From Desulfonispora thiosulfatigenes DSM 11270 (lineage in GTDB: Bacteria > Bacillota > Peptococcia > Peptococcales > Desulfonisporaceae): 64,000 nt of DNA. This document shows positions 1 to 7,779 of the stretch, in pieces; the stretch's first letter is position 1, and every line of letters starts with the position of its first letter. The notes beneath the pieces are model-generated. The model was not told the DNA's origin, searched no databases, and saw only the letters and a program-made list of their open reading frames with translations. The stretch covers positions 21,965 through 85,964 of the forward strand of contig NZ_FWWT01000006.1 in assembly GCF_900176035.1 (NCBI RefSeq). The letters run 5' to 3'. Both the position numbers and the translations under genes were made by a program.

Positions 1-1
1 C

Positions 2-571
2 ATAGTAAATTCAGGTGAAACAGTTAACAGATTTGGTATAATATTAGAGGGAGAAGCAACTATTCTTAAAGAAACCTCTGAAGGAAATAATGTCATTATT
101 TCTGTAGTAAAAAAAGGGGATTTGTTTGGGGAAATGCTGGTATTCTCAAGTCGTAAAGTATTTCCAGTTACAGTAAGAGTACAAAGCTCCTGTAAGGTTT
201 TATTTCTTACAAATTCAGACCTTATAGCTAGATGTGGAAAGATGTGTCCGTGGCACAATAAAATGCTCCAAAATTTTATTAAAATAATATCAGATAAAGC
301 ATTGTTGTTAAATAAGAAGGTTGAATACCTTTCAATAAAAAGTATTCGTGGTAAAATAGCTACATATCTGCTGGATCAGTATCAAAACAATCCTAACACT
401 AACATATTTCTACCCTTAAAGCGCAACGAACTTGCTGATTTTCTAAATGTTTCTAGACCATCCCTTTCAAGGGAGATGGGTGGTATGCGTGATGAAGGTA
501 TAATCGACTTTCACTTGTCTACATTTAGGATAAAGGACATGGAAGCGTTGAAAAGTTTTTGCAAACAATAA
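2..571 (+). CDS. Crp/Fnr-family transcriptional regulator, 5' end outside the window
   Basis: The reading frame is open from base 2, so only the C-terminal 189 residues are visible. The first ~85 residues look like the second half of a cyclic-nucleotide-binding-type beta-barrel (GEAT, KKGDLFGEM). A long dimerisation helix follows, then a winged helix at about residues 138-160 (LKRNELADFLNVSRPSLSREM region), which is the Crp-type DNA-recognition helix. Such proteins are cytosolic dimeric regulators that sense a ligand, redox state or anaerobiosis. The effector cannot be told: Cys residues in the visible part (RCGKMC) do not form the classical N-terminal FNR cluster, and the N-terminus is missing. 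It ends directly at a strong terminator. The family call is secure; the regulon is unknown. Confidence 0.88.
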   Translation: MVNSGETVNRFGIILEGEATILKETSEGNNVIISVVKKGDLFGEMLVFSSRKVFPVTVRVQSSCKVLFLTNSDLIARCGKMCPWHNKMLQNFIKIISDKALLLNKKVEYLSIKSIRGKIATYLLDQYQNNPNTNIFLPLKRNELADFLNVSRPSLSREMGGMRDEGIIDFHLSTFRIKDMEALKSFCKQ

Positions 572-598
572 AAAAAGAGGCGCTAACCTCTTTTTTTT
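571..598 (+). terminator. Rho-independent terminator of the Crp/Fnr gene
   Basis: An A-rich left arm ending in AGAGG, a six-base loop (CGCTAA) and CCTCT followed by eight T. The stem overlaps the TAA stop. It also faces the minus-strand gene ending at 609, so it may act in both directions. Confidence 0.8.
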
Positions 599-608
599 CC
601 GTATTAAT

Positions 609-848
609 CTATAAACCATCATTTTTATTCCAATAATTGTTAGCAGCAGCTACGGTTTGAAAATTAGTTGCGACTACTTGCGAAACAGATATCAAGCTAT
701 TAGCATTTTTTGAGTACTTTGGACGCAATTTTTTTCGAATCTCTTCAGATGGTTGTGTATATACAACAGCCATTTGCGAAAGTTTAATCGCTAATTCAAA
801 GCCTTCTTGCGGTGTGTTAGTTTTTAAGCTAGTAAGCCATGGTTTCAT
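609..848 (-). CDS. Small hypothetical protein (79 aa)
   Basis: A 79-residue soluble protein with no signal peptide, membrane segment or cysteine. A GGGGGG-rich ribosome-binding site lies 6-10 bases before the ATG, which supports translation. The sequence is amphipathic: EEIRKKLRPKYSKNA in the middle, then a Ser/Ala/Asn-rich C-terminus (SQVVATNFQTVAAANN) that could be helical. I do not recognise the family. It lies downstream of the SUF pair on the same strand, but a 93-base gap separates them, so co-transcription is uncertain. Confidence 0.6.
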   Translation of the reverse strand: MKPWLTSLKTNTPQEGFELAIKLSQMAVVYTQPSEEIRKKLRPKYSKNANSLISVSQVVATNFQTVAAANNYWNKNDGL

Positions 849-941
849 CTTTTATCCCCCCCATATTTTCAGTATATGTTTGGTAAAAAGATTGTTTCCT
901 ACGGGGAGGGTCTCCTGTGACTAGGTTTTCTTAAATTATAT

Positions 942-1862
942 CTACTTCAAAAATCCTTGTAAAATCGTATCTTCTGCTTCTTTTTCTGTAAGTCCTAAAG
1001 TCATCAGCTTAATCAATTGCTCAGAGGCAATTTTGCCTATGGCAGCTTCGTGAATTAATTGAGCATCGGAATGAAAGGCAGTAATTTCAGGAATTGAAGA
1101 CACTTGAGCCTGACCCATAATAATAGAATCACACTGTATATGTCCGCGGCACTCCTCATAGCCCCGCATGTTTAAATGGAAAATCTGTTTAGAATCATCC
1201 TGCGCTACTGAACGGGAAAGGATTTGAGCTGTAGCATCTTTACCCTTTAGTTCCACCAAAATATTAGATTCAGCACTTTGCTTGTCCGCTGTGAGCAATC
1301 TTTCAGAAACAATTAAGCGGGCATCTTTGTGCAGAATAACTTCTGTATCCCGTTTTGTTTTGTCCACACCCTTGATCTGGACCATCTCCAATTCGGCAAC
1401 GCCACCCTCTTCTACTTCTATGAAAGTTTTGGGATTTAAAACGCGTTCTCCACTGCCATCCCCTTCACCATAGTGTTTTTCCACATACTTCATCCTTGCG
1501 CCTTTGCGAATAAATAATTCATGAATGCCATCATGCTGTGCTTTTTTACTACTTCCATTATGAATCCCACAACCTGCTACTATAGTTACATCAGAATTCG
1601 CACCAATTTCAAACGTATTATAAACCATATCATTTAAATCTTCCGAAAGAATAACAGGAATATGCACGCTTTCTCCCTTAGTTCCTGGCTTAATAATAAT
1701 GTCAATCCCGGGTTTATCCTTTTTAGGCACAATATCAATGTTTGCTGTAGTATTGCGCCCTGCCGCTTCTCCGTTCTTTCGAATATTATAGGCACCACTT
1801 GGTACTTCGTGCAAATCAGCGACTTCTTTTAAAATCTTCTTATCGATCACACTTAACGGCAT
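942..1862 (-). CDS. SufB/SufD-like Fe-S cluster scaffold (minimal SUF, SmsB-like)
   Basis: A 306-residue SufB/SufD-fold protein, much shorter than classical SufB (~470 aa) or SufD (~420 aa). It has the family's right-handed beta-helix core (AGCGIHNG, GEGDGSGERVLNP, RLIVSERLL) and the typical C-terminal signature HEAAIGKI...LMTLGLTEKEAEDTILQGFL. Candidate cluster ligands are Cys in GYEECRGHIQCDS and the His of FHSDAQLIHEAAIG. With SufC it should assemble Fe-S clusters from sulfide or persulfide and iron. The ATG lies inside the 3' end of the ATPase gene, and its AGGAGG site is within that gene, so the two are translationally coupled. No sufS, sufU or second SufB/D gene is adjacent. This matches the minimal SufBC/SmsCB organisation of many strict anaerobes. 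Confidence 0.88.
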   Translation of the reverse strand: MPLSVIDKKILKEVADLHEVPSGAYNIRKNGEAAGRNTTANIDIVPKKDKPGIDIIIKPGTKGESVHIPVILSEDLNDMVYNTFEIGANSDVTIVAGCGIHNGSSKKAQHDGIHELFIRKGARMKYVEKHYGEGDGSGERVLNPKTFIEVEEGGVAELEMVQIKGVDKTKRDTEVILHKDARLIVSERLLTADKQSAESNILVELKGKDATAQILSRSVAQDDSKQIFHLNMRGYEECRGHIQCDSIIMGQAQVSSIPEITAFHSDAQLIHEAAIGKIASEQLIKLMTLGLTEKEAEDTILQGFLK

Positions 1863-2595
1863 TTGCTTTACCTCCTATTTCACAAGCATTGCGGCAACGA
1901 CAGGCCGTATCTAGATGTTCAATTTCACCTAGTATCTTATCTTTATCTGTAATTTCACTAATTTTTCCATTAGCGACTACAATAACTTGATCAGCCAACT
2001 TAAGGATACGTTCTTGGTGAGATATAATAACAATCGTAGTGTCATACTTTTCATTTAATCTTTCAAAGGTTTCTGTTAATTTCTGAAAGCTCCACAGGTC
2101 GATTCCTGCTTCAGGTTCATCAAATAAAGCAACTTTTAATTTGCGTGCCAAAACACTAGCAATCTCCAAACGCTTTAATTCACCACCAGAAAAGCTAGCA
2201 TTAATCTCGCGATCTAAATAATCCTGTGCACATAAGCCCACATCAAAAAGAAGATCACAAGGATTAACATTGTTATCACCTGCTGCTAATTCTAGCATAT
2301 CTCTGACCTTCATCCCTTTAAACCGGGGAGGCTGCTGAAAAGCATAACCTATTCCTAGTCTAGCTCTTTCGGTAATACTCTCTTTCGTAATATTTGCAGA
2401 ATCTATTAAAATTTCTCCTGAGGTTGCTGGATATATACCCATAATAACTTTAGCAATGGAAGATTTACCGCCCCCATTAGGGCCAGTCACTACATAAATC
2501 TTTTTTTGTTCTAACTTTAAGTTAATTTCCTTTAGAATTTGGACCTCTCCATTATCACCCTCTAGAGTCAAACCCACATTTATTAATTCCAGCAT
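1840..2595 (-). CDS. sufC: SufC-like ABC ATPase (SmsC-like)
   Basis: A 251-residue ABC ATPase of the SUF type. Walker A is GPNGGGKSS (about 38-46), a Q-loop YAFQQPPRFKG follows, the signature is SFSGGELKR, Walker B is KVALFDEPEAGID and the switch His is in IISHQERIL. SufC drives conformational change of the SufB/D scaffold during cluster assembly; it is not a membrane transporter ATPase. Its 3' end overlaps the scaffold gene by 23 bp. The unusual Cys-containing tail (TACRCRNACEIGG, then KCDR) is encoded over the scaffold's ribosome-binding site and may be partly a by-product of that overlap, though a cluster-binding role is possible. Confidence 0.92.
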   Translation of the reverse strand: MLELINVGLTLEGDNGEVQILKEINLKLEQKKIYVVTGPNGGGKSSIAKVIMGIYPATSGEILIDSANITKESITERARLGIGYAFQQPPRFKGMKVRDMLELAAGDNNVNPCDLLFDVGLCAQDYLDREINASFSGGELKRLEIASVLARKLKVALFDEPEAGIDLWSFQKLTETFERLNEKYDTTIVIISHQERILKLADQVIVVANGKISEITDKDKILGEIEHLDTACRCRNACEIGGKANAVKCDR

Positions 2596-2720
2596 CTATA
2601 TTACCACCTTTAAAAATTCTTAATAACTTATTTATATCATATTTTATCATTATAAAGCGAGAGATAAATCTTTTACATATAACATTATTCTATTAGTGAA
2701 ATTTCCGTGCCGAATCAAAT

Positions 2721-2759
2721 AAGGTCACCAATCGTATGAATTATATGATTGATGACCTG
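2721..2759 (-). terminator. Hairpin downstream of the TPR gene
   Basis: Near-perfect inverted repeat: AGGTCACCAATCGTA pairs with TATGATTGATGACCT, including two G-U pairs, around a short AT loop. The T-tract on the minus strand is weak (TTATTTG), so termination efficiency is uncertain. Confidence 0.5.
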
Positions 2760-2780
2760 GAAATTTAACTTTCTATTTTA

Positions 2781-3530
2781 TTAAATATCCCACTCTACTC
2801 TACGATGAGTTAATTTCTCCATTTTCTCAAAGGTACCTAAATAATCTTCTTTTCTCTTAGGCCAAATTTCTTCTAAATCCTTCTCCTGATCCTCTGCTAA
2901 TGGGAAGAAGTTTAAAGCCTGTTTTAAATAATCTAACGACTGTTCTAAATTATTATCTTCCTTTTCTATTTCTGCTTTAAAAAGATAAGCATTATATAAA
3001 TAGCTATTGTTTTCAAATTTAGTTATATTTTCGTAATAACTAATTACCTTGGCTGTTTCTTCAAGCGCTTTATCTTTTTGGCCCACTATTTTTAGAAAAT
3101 CTAATCTATGTTTCCATACATAACCTTTTACTAAAAACACAAAATCAAATTCTGTTGCTTCTAATAATGCCCATGCTTTATTTAGATACTCTAATGCCTT
3201 TTGTGCATCTTGATTTACTTTCCACTGTAATAAACCAATATCCTGTAATACCCATACCTTTTGTTCTAAATACTTTTCTTCTGGAACTAAGTTATCTTTA
3301 TCAAAATAACCTTCCATATAATTATTTAAAGTTTCTTCCATTATTTCTAAAGAAATTTCTGAAGAACCTTCATATTCCTCATAATTCTCTGAAGATAAAA
3401 GTCTTGCTAGAATAATCAAAGACTGCCAGCTACCATTTTTTTGTACCATTCTATCAGTAACTTGTTTACTTATTTCAATTCCTTTATTTTCAATATAACT
3501 TAGCCATTCTTCAAATGTTTTCTTTTCCAT
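2781..3530 (-). CDS. TPR-like helical-repeat protein of unknown function
   Basis: A 249-residue, very acidic, Trp/Tyr-rich soluble protein. Two segments look like tetratricopeptide repeats: around residues 105-140 (QKALEYLNKAWALLEAT) and around 150-225 (KDKALEETAKVISYYENI, NNLEQSLDYLKQALNFFP). Such helical hairpins usually mediate protein-protein contacts. There is no signal peptide or membrane segment. AGGAGG precedes the ATG (GGAGGTTTATTTATG). It stands alone between the SUF pair and the DUF89 gene, with gaps of 186 and 185 bases, so it is probably transcribed by itself. No more specific function can be assigned. Confidence 0.7.
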   Translation of the reverse strand: MEKKTFEEWLSYIENKGIEISKQVTDRMVQKNGSWQSLIILARLLSSENYEEYEGSSEISLEIMEETLNNYMEGYFDKDNLVPEEKYLEQKVWVLQDIGLLQWKVNQDAQKALEYLNKAWALLEATEFDFVFLVKGYVWKHRLDFLKIVGQKDKALEETAKVISYYENITKFENNSYLYNAYLFKAEIEKEDNNLEQSLDYLKQALNFFPLAEDQEKDLEEIWPKRKEDYLGTFEKMEKLTHRRVEWDI

Positions 3531-3715
3531 AAATAAACCTCCAATTAATTGAAATAAAATTTATTTTAAGCAAATTGTAAAATATAGATAATACATTTTT
3601 ATTAAATCAGTTACTATCCATGATTTTTACAACTTTGTTTTAACTATATCACTTTAACTCAATAATTAAAATCCTTTGCTTATATGTTATTAGATATTAT
3701 ATATTATATAAGAAC

Positions 3716-4573
3716 TCACCTATTTCTTTTTAAGACTATATCTCCAACCTTACAACCTAAATTATCTGCGATTACAGGACATTTTGCTTTTAATAAAAAG
3801 AAGATCTCTTTATTTTTATCATCACTTAAAGTTTCATAATTCCCTTGGCCTTTAGATATAATTAAATCAGATTTTTCATATTCAATAAGAAATTCTGCAG
3901 AACATTGCTTTAAATCTGTCCCAGGAACATTACTACCATTATCTATAACCTTCACTAATTTATTCATTCCTATCTGTGCTGCATCAAACATTGTGGAGTC
4001 ATTTAGTGCTGGTTCTTTCTTTACAACATAGGTTATTTTCTCTATAGGCAAATTTTCTATTAAAAGTTTATCAAATACAATTTCTCCTGCATTGTCCCCT
4101 AGAAATAGTATCTTCTCTGCTCTGTCTATTCTTTCTTTTAACTCCTCTACTTTATTAAAAATTATTTTGCGATTTAGACAATCATTTATAGTTTTTTTAA
4201 CATCCTCTTCTGTTAAATCAGAATATACACCAAAATCTATAATATTTCCGGCAATAGAAATTCTAATAGCTGTTTCTAGTTTGTCGGAACTGTTATCAAT
4301 TAATTTCCTTGAATCAGCCGATAATTTTAAAGCTGAATGATTGAATTTATCTTTTATTTCTTTATAAGGATCATCTATATTTAACATTTTTTTAATTTTA
4401 GACTGAATTAAACTTGCCATAAATGGCGGAGTTTCATTAAAATTAAAACTTGCCATATCATTCATTATTTCTTTAATTACCTTTTCTTGAACGCTTTTAT
4501 TATTAGTAACTAATTTAACCGTGTCTATTGCCTGTCTTAATAAACAAGGTAAACAGTCATAATATATTTTCAT
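3716..4573 (-). CDS. DUF89/ARMT1-like metal-dependent phosphatase
   Basis: A 285-residue DUF89 (ARMT1-like, damage-control phosphatase) protein. The N-terminal CLPC pair (Cys7, Cys10) is typical of the prokaryotic subfamily. The metal/phosphate motifs are GDNAGE at about 159-164 and SKGQGNYE at about 240-247. Known members dephosphorylate damaged or surplus phosphometabolites; the substrate here is unknown. The start was placed at the ATG of MKIYYD because GAGGAGGAAAAGA lies six bases upstream; an ATG 15 bases earlier overlaps the previous stop as ATGA. The gene follows the J-domain and zinc-ribbon genes in one apparent operon. A decayed second copy lies at 22078-22323. Confidence 0.88.
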   Translation of the reverse strand: MKIYYDCLPCLLRQAIDTVKLVTNNKSVQEKVIKEIMNDMASFNFNETPPFMASLIQSKIKKMLNIDDPYKEIKDKFNHSALKLSADSRKLIDNSSDKLETAIRISIAGNIIDFGVYSDLTEEDVKKTINDCLNRKIIFNKVEELKERIDRAEKILFLGDNAGEIVFDKLLIENLPIEKITYVVKKEPALNDSTMFDAAQIGMNKLVKVIDNGSNVPGTDLKQCSAEFLIEYEKSDLIISKGQGNYETLSDDKNKEIFFLLKAKCPVIADNLGCKVGDIVLKRNR

Positions 4574-4584
4574 TCTTTTCCTCC

Positions 4585-5358
4585 TCATACTTCCTTCATA
4601 TTATCATTTAAAAACTCATATGCATCTTTGATTTCTTGAAACTTCTTGGCTGCATCTGGATCTTTATTCAAATCTGGATGATACTCTTTTGCCTTTTTTC
4701 TATATGCCATTTTAAATTGTTCTTTATCTGCATCATAAGGTACACCTAAAATATCACAGCTTTTTTTATATTTTGTCTTCAAATCGACTGAAGGATTTAT
4801 ATAACTATCTCCATAACCGCTATAATTACCATAGCTACCCTGCCATCTTTGAGAATTTTGTTGATACCATTGTTGTTTAAATTGTTCTTCTCTTTTTCTT
4901 TGTTGCTCATAAAAATGGCGTTGTTCCTCTCTTCTTCGTTCCTCTTCTGCCTTTTTATATGCAACTTTATATTCATTAAAAGCTTTATACTGATATTTTT
5001 TCTGATCCATCAAGTAATTAGCAAGATTAAATAAAAACTCTGTTGTAATATATTTCAAATACTTCAAATAAGATACTAATCTTGTGCCTAGCACGGGAAA
5101 TGCTAGTAAGAAAACTACAATAAATAGCGCAAAAGGATCCATTAATACTCTAATCGTCAATGAACTAGCAAATAGTAAAACTATTAAACAGCCACCCATA
5201 CTCAATAAAGCAAAACAGCCTTTAGTTATACTTTTAGTAAGACTTATTATAAATGAAACCATGGTCTCTATTATTTGTATTAAACTATCCATTAAAACAT
5301 CTAGTGCCTTAGCTATTACATATATAGCTTTACCTATTATTTTCTTGATTAAACTCAT
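4585..5358 (-). CDS. Membrane-anchored J-domain (DnaJ-like) protein
   Basis: A 257-residue protein with an N-terminal amphipathic/hydrophobic half, two membrane segments at about 50-70 and 74-95, a charged coiled-coil-like Glu/Arg/Gln stretch (about 130-165), and a C-terminal J domain (about 198-252). The J domain keeps the catalytic HPD (227-229) in EYHPDLNKDP. J domains stimulate Hsp70 (DnaK) ATP hydrolysis, so this protein should recruit DnaK to the membrane surface. It lacks the G/F region and zinc fingers of canonical DnaJ, so it is a class-III J protein. Its TGA overlaps an upstream ATG of the DUF89 frame. The substrate is unknown. Confidence 0.88.
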   Translation of the reverse strand: MSLIKKIIGKAIYVIAKALDVLMDSLIQIIETMVSFIISLTKSITKGCFALLSMGGCLIVLLFASSLTIRVLMDPFALFIVVFLLAFPVLGTRLVSYLKYLKYITTEFLFNLANYLMDQKKYQYKAFNEYKVAYKKAEEERRREEQRHFYEQQRKREEQFKQQWYQQNSQRWQGSYGNYSGYGDSYINPSVDLKTKYKKSCDILGVPYDADKEQFKMAYRKKAKEYHPDLNKDPDAAKKFQEIKDAYEFLNDNMKEV

Positions 5359-5411
5359 TTATAGTTGACCTCTCCTTATTTCTGCCTTTAAGTTTTGTAC
5401 AACCTCTCTTG

Positions 5412-5804
5412 TTATGTCTTTCTAGTAAAATTTTCTTTACACTTAGGACATGTAACCATGATTTTTCCTTTGCCTTTTGGAACCCGTAATGTCGTCTTAC
5501 ACTTGGTGCATGTATAATATTTATGTGTCTTTGAATCTTTAATACGATTTTGAGTCTTTTTCAACTTAGAGTAAATGGGACTGACAATTATGGCAAACTT
5601 ATAATTCTCCATACTTCGCTTTTGAATATCTTTTGAAAATACTCTGTATATCGCAATAAATGAAGGAATATAACTTATAATAATTAATGCTGAAATTTCT
5701 GTAATCCGAGGTATAAATGTCAAAACTACTGATAATATAACTAAAAAGATAGAAAGCTGATCCCCTCCATATCTTCCAATCATAAACTTTCTTAACCAAT
5801 TCAT
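5412..5804 (-). CDS. Membrane protein with C-terminal zinc ribbon
   Basis: About 130 residues. Two hydrophobic helices fill the first half (FLVILSVVLTFIP, then ALIIISYIPSFIAIY), and the C-terminus holds a zinc ribbon with two CxxC knuckles (CTKCKTTLRVPKGKGK, CPKCKEN), of the kind seen in DnaJ-neighbour and zinc-ribbon domain proteins. The ATG at 5804 was chosen because GGAGTGAAGACA precedes it; a longer reading frame starts at 5831 without a good site. It precedes the J-domain gene by 53 bases on the same strand. The ribbon may bind nucleic acid or protein partners of the J protein. Function unknown. Confidence 0.75.
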   Translation of the reverse strand: MNWLRKFMIGRYGGDQLSIFLVILSVVLTFIPRITEISALIIISYIPSFIAIYRVFSKDIQKRSMENYKFAIIVSPIYSKLKKTQNRIKDSKTHKYYTCTKCKTTLRVPKGKGKIMVTCPKCKENFTRKT

Positions 5805-5870
5805 TGTCTTCACTCCTAGTAAAATACTCAAGTTTGTTTCTTTACTTATAATCTTACACTCTTTTAGAAA

Positions 5871-5927
5871 AAAAATCTCCTTTTAATAGCAAGATTTATA
5901 TTTTTAATCTTGCTATTAAAGGAGATC
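5871..5927 (-). terminator. Terminator of the riboswitch-controlled operon
   Basis: A long hairpin: ATCTCCTTTAATAGCAAGAT pairs with ATCTTGCTATTAAAAGGAGAT with a single-base bulge, followed on the minus strand by eight T. It lies 49 bases past the SDR stop, so it ends the LuxE-LuxC-transporter-SDR transcription unit. Confidence 0.88.
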
Positions 5928-5975
5928 ATTTCACTTTGTTATTTATTTTTTAAATTGCTCAAAAAAGATCTTGAA

Positions 5976-6743
5976 CTATGACATGACCAATCCACCATCA
6001 ACATATAATGTTTGCCCCGTCATAAAACGGCTCCAGTCAGAAGCTAAAAATAGGACAGGTCCTGCTATATCCTTAGGTGATGCAATTCTTTTAAGAGGTG
6101 TTTGGGCAATCAGCATTTCTTTTACTTCTTCTTTAGTGTCTCGACTAGCATCTGTCGGATATACTAACCCTGGTGCAACACAATTAACACGAATACCAAA
6201 TTGACCTAACTCTGCCGCCAGATTACGACTGTACCCAACAAGGGCTGCTTTTGCTGTTGTATATTCATGATAAGGAATAGTAGGTCGTGCTACTAAGTCT
6301 GAAACAATATTTATAATACTACCCTGATTTTTCATTTTCATATTTCTAAAAACAGCCTGACAGACATTGTGGGTTGAGCGCAAAGAACCGTCTATTTGAG
6401 ATTGATAATCCTCCCAGCTTAGTTCCCAAGCAAGTTTGCGATTTTCAGGACTAAATACATATGATTTAAAAGCGTTGTTTACTAAAACATCAATTTTTCC
6501 TACCTCTAAAATAATCTCATCGACCATTTCCCTAACAGAACTTTCACAGGTTACATCTGCTTGAATAGACCATGCATCACCCCCAAAGTCCTTACATGCT
6601 TTAACAACCTTTTCTGCTGCTTCTTTATTTTTAAGATAATTAACTACCACAATCGCGCCTTCTTTTGCGAAAGACTGAGCAATTTCAGCCCCTATGCCTC
6701 TACTTGATCCAGTAATAAGAACAATCTTATCCTTTAATTTCAT
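5976..6743 (-). CDS. Short-chain dehydrogenase/reductase (FabG-like)
   Basis: A 255-residue classical SDR. The Rossmann motif TGSSRGIG is at 11-18, the structural NNAF at 89-92, and the catalytic triad is Ser148 (NIVSD), Tyr161 and Lys165 (YTTAK). The C-terminal VDGGLVMS end is also typical. The usual NNAG is NNAF here. SDRs interconvert carbonyl and hydroxyl groups using NAD(P)H. The gene is the last of the TPP-riboswitch operon, after a binding-protein gene 11 bases upstream. That context suggests it reduces the aldehyde made by the LuxC-like enzyme, or another thiamine-precursor intermediate, rather than 3-ketoacyl-ACP. That role is inferred from position only. Confidence 0.9.
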   Translation of the reverse strand: MKLKDKIVLITGSSRGIGAEIAQSFAKEGAIVVVNYLKNKEAAEKVVKACKDFGGDAWSIQADVTCESSVREMVDEIILEVGKIDVLVNNAFKSYVFSPENRKLAWELSWEDYQSQIDGSLRSTHNVCQAVFRNMKMKNQGSIINIVSDLVARPTIPYHEYTTAKAALVGYSRNLAAELGQFGIRVNCVAPGLVYPTDASRDTKEEVKEMLIAQTPLKRIASPKDIAGPVLFLASDWSRFMTGQTLYVDGGLVMS

Positions 6744-6754
6744 TTTTTTCTCCT

Positions 6755-7381
6755 TTACTTTTTAAGAATAAAGTCATCAACTACTACTTTAGACATATCT
6801 AGTTTATTGTTAATTAACCCTAGTCTTTGATAAACATCTGCTCCCTTTTGCAAGATCTCTAAGTTAAGCTCACCTAGCATCTCTTCCTTTGGATTAGAAG
6901 AAAGACTGGAAACATTTCTTAAGTTAATAACTTTTAAATTAATATTTTCATCCTTTCCATCAATTGCATATTTTACTGCTAAAGAAGCTGCTTCCTCAGG
7001 GTTATCAATCATCCATTGTGTACTATTCTGATATCCTTCCAAAAACCTATTAATAACTTCTTTTTTTTCTTGATATGTTTTTTCTGTCATAACATAAAGG
7101 TCACTTGGAAGATTTAAATATTCTTTTACTTCCATAACATTTACTTCTCCTAACCCTTTTTGTCTACCCAGCTCTAAGCCAGTATCTGTGGCTGCAGTTG
7201 CATCTACTTGTCCTTGAATTAGAGGAGCAAAATTTAAAAGCCCGGTTTCAACAATGGTTACATCCTTTTCTGTTAGACCCACCTGATGTAAGAGAATAAG
7301 TAAATTCTGTCTAGTTCCACTTGAGAGACTATATACACCTATCTTTTTTCCTTTTAGATCTTCTGGTCTAGTAATATTTTT
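6755..7381 (-). pseudogene. ThiY/NMT1-like ABC substrate-binding protein, C-terminal part after frameshift
   Basis: This is the second half of the binding protein that starts at 7779. The frame is open up to the A6 run at 7377-7382 and contains the expected continuation: NITRPEDLKGKKIGVYS (with the missing base restored), then SGTRQNLL and the periplasmic-binding hinge. The segment from GTG at 7282 has no ribosome-binding site, so it is not an independent gene. Motifs such as VDATAATDTGLELGRQKG and LPSDLYVMTEKTYQEKKE fit the NMT1/THI5-like, TauA/SsuA superfamily. Restoring one A gives a 341-residue protein, the normal family length. The break may be a real mutation, a homopolymer sequencing error, or a slippage site. 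Confidence 0.8.
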
Positions 7382-7779
7382 TCTTTTAAAGATATAACAT
7401 TAAAAACATTCTGAGGATAAATATTATATATAGCTACTAATTTTTCTCCTTTATCCAAGGCCGCATACAAAGAACCTGGATCTGTAAAAGCAATATCTGC
7501 TTGATTGGTAAGAATGTTTTTGATTGCATCTCCACCGCCTGCACCTGGGATTAAGGTGACATTTATTCCTTTATCTTTGTAAAAACCTTTTTCTTCATCA
7601 ACTAAAAGATTTATTTGTTCAGTGATAGATTTACTCCAACTTGCAACCCTTACCTCTTCAATCTTTTGTGATTCTTGTTGTGAGTTATTTTCCCCATCAT
7701 TTGCTGAACAGCCACACAAAAAAATGATCATCGTGAATAATAAAATTGCTATTAAAGATTTAATTTTTATAATTTTCAT
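7354..7779 (-). CDS. ThiY/NMT1-like ABC substrate-binding lipoprotein, N-terminal part (frameshifted)
   Basis: The N-terminal half of an extracytoplasmic binding protein. A lysine-rich start and hydrophobic core end in a lipobox-like LCGC with the lipidated Cys at position 24, then a Ser/Asn/Gln-rich linker. The ligand-binding lobe begins with VRVASWSKSITEQINLLV and holds EKGFYKDKGINVTLIPGAGGGD and ADIAFTDPGSLY, typical of NMT1/THI5-like (SsuA/TauA/ThiY) proteins. The frame stops early at 7354 just after SLKEKI, at the A6 run 7377-7382; the rest continues in another frame to 6755. With a TPP riboswitch on the operon, the likely ligand is a thiamine pyrimidine precursor. Taurine or alkanesulfonate binding is the less likely alternative. 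Confidence 0.82.
   Translation of the reverse strand: MKIIKIKSLIAILLFTMIIFLCGCSANDGENNSQQESQKIEEVRVASWSKSITEQINLLVDEEKGFYKDKGINVTLIPGAGGGDAIKNILTNQADIAFTDPGSLYAALDKGEKLVAIYNIYPQNVFNVISLKEKILLDQKI

Noticed and set aside
893..925. Terminator downstream of the SUF genes
   Set aside because: CCTA...TAGG with an inner GGAG/CTCC can pair, but the stem is interrupted and no clean T-run follows.
6755..7282. Independent small gene beginning at GTG 7282
   Set aside because: No ribosome-binding site, and its sequence is the direct continuation of the binding protein after a one-base frameshift.
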